64,000 bases of DNA from Strongylocentrotus purpuratus (lineage: Eukaryota; Echinodermata; Echinoidea; Camarodonta; Strongylocentrotidae). Below the pieces are notes generated by a model. That model was not told the DNA's origin. It saw only the letters and a program-made list of their open reading frames with translations, and did not search any database. Location of the stretch: the NCBI RefSeq assembly GCF_000002235.5, contig NW_022145612.1, positions 14,934,809-14,998,808 of the forward strand, read 5' to 3'. Every line of letters starts with the position of its first letter. The stretch's first letter is position 1. The position numbers and the translations under genes are program-made. Positions 61,042 through 64,000 of this stretch are shown piece after piece.

Positions 61042-63982
61042 CTATTTGATGTTCCCTGTACAGTAAGTACGGTAAAGTCTAAAAGATAACAACTTATTAT
61101 CTTCAATACCTAGGAACATTCTCAGCTCAGGAATATAGCGATTCCAGAAAGCCATGCCACAGGCTTGAACAGCTCTCTCGGTAATTGAATTATTCAGCCT
61201 GATCTCCAAGTAATTGAGTTCTGGGATAGTATAAGGTGACCAAACTGGTAGGTCCGGGTCAGGAGAGGAGTCGGGCGACTCACGGGTTGGGTTGCTGTAA
61301 GAAAATGAAATGAAAACCTGATTCATTTTGCAGGGGGGATACAGGATTGTCAGAGAGGGGGGAGGGAAAATTTTCACTGGAATATGATTTATTTTCAAAA
61401 GGGTTTTTTTTTACCCCAGAAAGGCTAGTTATTCAGAGGAATTTTTGCTCTCTAAAGAAGGGAAGGTCGGCCATTTTGACTCCTATAAGTTCTTGTACTT
61501 GAGACACAAACTTTTCTTGCTCTGGTTCCTCGTAAGCTAGAGAAATTTACAGTGTCAGTCGGGGGAAGAGAGAATTGTTATAAATATGTATATAAATGGG
61601 ATTTTGCCGAGAAACGATCAGCCATTGAATCGGGGTGAATTGGCAATCAAACCTTACCACTTTCTTCATTTTAATGCGATGGTACAAGTATTGAACTAAA
61701 AAAAGCAGAACATATCCCATTTCCCAGGTCTCACCCAGATTTAGCGAAGTTGGTCCACATCTTCATCATCTGGGCTGAGAGCATCTTCTCATCGTCGGTC
61801 AACTCGTGTTTGTATTGTAAGATGTTTTCATCAAACGACCATCCAAAGACGAATTGGAACTCTTCTGTATGACCAGCTCCCAACCATGTGGGATTGACTG
61901 GACCAGCACGGGAGAAAGAACTGTGAGAAGAATTAGAAAATGGTGTAGTAATACATTCAAAGATCATCTAGTGTATTTTTATGCTTACCCCACAATATGT
62001 GGGGTTTTATTCAGTGTGGATGTTAACCTTTCATGCGTGTATCATTCTAGAATAAAAATGGTGATCAAATCTTTGTTAGGATATTATGCGAACAATAGAT
62101 TATACATTATTGTTTTAATATTGACAAATATTAGTGCTGCCATTTAAAGTCGGGTCATCAGTGACATAATTTGTTTTCTTTAAATACAATCGTAAGAGGA
62201 TGTAGTATAAAAGCCAACTGAAGTTTATTCAAATAAGCTGATAGGCCTATTTACCTGCTTGGAGTATGCGTAAAATAATACTGGTAGATGTTAGCGACGC
62301 CCAACTCGTAATAACGTCTCACAGAGGCATCACTGCCGCTTCGCCATATATAGTCACTGTAGAAGGGTACATAGGCATCAAAATAGTCCAAGTCATCATA
62401 GTCCACTCTGCTCCAGTCTACATACTCCTGATAGACAGATTCCCTGATGAGGGAATGCTTGTCAGAACCCAAGAGGGAACTATGGACCATGGTCTTGAAC
62501 ATGGAGCGATTGATGAAGGGACCTGTTTCTCTTGTGCTGTATTCAGGAAAGAAGGAGCGTATACTCGCAGTGCCTTCTTGGCTGTTGAATCCGGCCATGA
62601 TGGCAGTAGGAAGGGGGATGCTGTCTTCTCCATAGAGGAGGTTATCTGGTGTGTCTTCAAGGAAGGTTCCATCCAAGCGAATGAAGTAACCTGATTGGTA
62701 GACCTAAATGAAAAGATGATATTAATTGTTTGATCGAATGATCATTGTGGGCTTTGTGGCATATTTATTGAAGCGTGGCATATCACGTTTATTCATAATT
62801 ATTATGAGAGGCTTGTTTTTTCTCAGATCAACAATGACGTACCGGTATTGTAGATCTGTAATATGTGTGTGTAACGATTGAAGTTGGAACTTTATTTTTG
62901 TTTTCTACAGAGCTTAGTTTGAGCCTTTCACCACAAATATATTGATATCACCAAATAAGGTGAATAAGATATATCTTTCATTTCATCTCATACTTTGAAA
63001 AAGCAGTATTTCGTATTATTCCGAGTATGGTTTTATAGTCAACTACAATAGTGCCATACTCATCTTGAATCTTGTAAAGAGTTATATTTACCGAATCTTG
63101 CACTTGTAATAGGGTCATTTCATCCACTGTTCTTAGGCATGTAACCAGGGCAGTGGAGTCCGTGGAAGGGCATCCCACGGCTGAAGCAAGTTCCATCGCA
63201 TCACGACGATCTTCTTCAGGGTTATTGCGGAAGTAACGAGGAGACAAGGCACTGCCGCTCTGAAATTGAAGCAGTCAATATGAAGTGAAGATTATAAAGC
63301 TCATGAGCATCATTGAAACAAAAATACTCTGGAGTTTCTCTAGGTATGAAGTAAGAACAGAATATTGGTTAATAGTACTCACTGATCGGATATGCGTATA
63401 CAATATGATTTAATAGAGTGAACTCTACTTGGATTCTTTATACGCATTAAGTAAATCAATTACCCCCTCTCCTTGACTAAATGTTTTGGTAAATTGCACT
63501 AAGATCATTTCTTGACTTAATTTCATAAAAGTAGAATTTTGTTAACAAAAGTTAATAGTATACTGATGTCAGTGATGTATATCAAATATTCATTAAGCAA
63601 CCCCTTATTTGTTATCTAAGATACATTAGCAGATCCATGGAAGGATTGGGGGGGGGGGTGTAATAACTCCTTTATAATTTATGCTTGTCAAAGATTAACG
63701 AACTTGCGCCCCACCCCCACCAGCTTAGATAATCCTTTACCCGAAAACTTAGGCAACTCAAGTAGCATGATAATTTCAGTTTGACTGGTGAAAACAATAG
63801 ATTACACAAGTAATTATATGGAGTATACTGACGTTATTGTGTTCAGATTCCAATTCAAATCACCTGCAAGATAGCTTGTGAAAAGAAGCCCGCACTGAGT
63901 TTTGAGAGAAGATGGAATCCAACACTGCCGGCGCCTGAACTTTGCCCAAATATTGTCACTTTCTCCTTGTTCCCACCAAAAG
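61042..63982 (-). CDS. Cholinesterase-like carboxylesterase (type B), last five exons
   Basis: Serine hydrolase of the alpha/beta-hydrolase fold, probably secreted or surface-bound by family. Minus-strand exons: 63982–63864, 63259–63092, 62703–62255, 61920–61735, 61294–61042 (TAA). Phases agree throughout, giving the C-terminal 390 residues. The nucleophile elbow is FGQSSGAGSVGFHLLS (Gly-x-Ser-x-Gly). A Cys loop follows (GCPSTDSTALVTCLRT). The acid residue is probably the Glu in GFNSQEGT, and the catalytic His is in GAGHTEEFQFVFG. The final Cys lies in VQACGMAFWNRYIPEL, the position of the third cholinesterase disulfide. The first part, including the oxyanion-hole HGG segment and signal peptide, lies right of the window. 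Substrate specificity (acetylcholine or other esters) cannot be set. No T-peptide or GPI-type tail is evident, so a plain carboxylesterase is equally possible. Confidence 0.92.
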
Positions 63983-64000
63983 CTGACAAGAAAGAAAAAC

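Noticed and set aside
62266..62694. Plus-strand frame of 142 residues
   Set aside because: Antisense to the esterase exon 62703–62255, which has clear family motifs.
1..64000. tRNA, rRNA, CRISPR, operon or prophage-type systems
   Set aside because: No cloverleaf with A/B boxes, repeat-spacer array or prokaryotic gene organisation was found; everything fits eukaryotic chromosomal DNA.

Overview
The window is animal nuclear DNA: AT-rich, intron-rich (GT–AG introns of several hundred bp to 4 kb), full of small terminal-inverted-repeat (TIR) transposons, G/C homopolymer runs and microsatellites. The gene content (FBXL7, a TMEM169-like gene, MLX, MRPL45, a cholinesterase-like esterase, local THAP duplications) fits an invertebrate deuterostome. 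Echinoderm, probably sea urchin, is my inference from overall character; no species can be named. I saw no bacterial operons, CRISPR array, tRNA/rRNA gene or viral gene.

Layout. 1–6310 (+): two coding exons of an FBXL7-type F-box/LRR protein, with its N-terminal exon off the left edge and a 4.3 kb intron carrying a hAT-like element. 6311–15211: AT-rich 3'UTR and intergenic DNA. 15212–15706 (-): a short intronless TMEM169-like membrane protein. 15707–20393: G/C-tract-rich intergenic DNA. 20394–27131 (+): complete MLX, a bHLH-zip transcription factor in eight coding exons, with introns holding two hAT-like, one mariner-like and one TTAA-type element. 27132–30856: MLX 3' region, including a TTAA element with a palindromic MITE nested in it. 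30857–50934 (-): a cluster of related THAP/coiled-coil genes. 51002–53037: TE-rich spacer. 53038–58611 (+): complete mitochondrial ribosomal protein MRPL45. 61042–63982 (-): the last five exons of a cholinesterase-like carboxylesterase, running off the right edge.

The most interesting region is 30.8–51.0 kb. It holds four units, read right to left on the minus strand. D has exons 1–4 with a non-THAP first exon. C and B each keep a promoter-like segment and an intact THAP exon, but exons 2–4 are deleted at the same junction in both. A has a THAP exon with a one-base frameshift followed by intact exons 2–4. All three THAP exons and the first exon of D end in the same phase, so the C or B THAP exon could in principle splice to the intact downstream exons of A. 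Transposon insertions with visible empty sites date parts of this history. Both intact members share an unusual GC–AG intron.

The housekeeping genes (MLX, MRPL45, FBXL7) are neighbours only and show no sign of working together. Exon borders come from open frames, GT/AG signals, phase agreement and recalled family sequence, with no transcript or database search.
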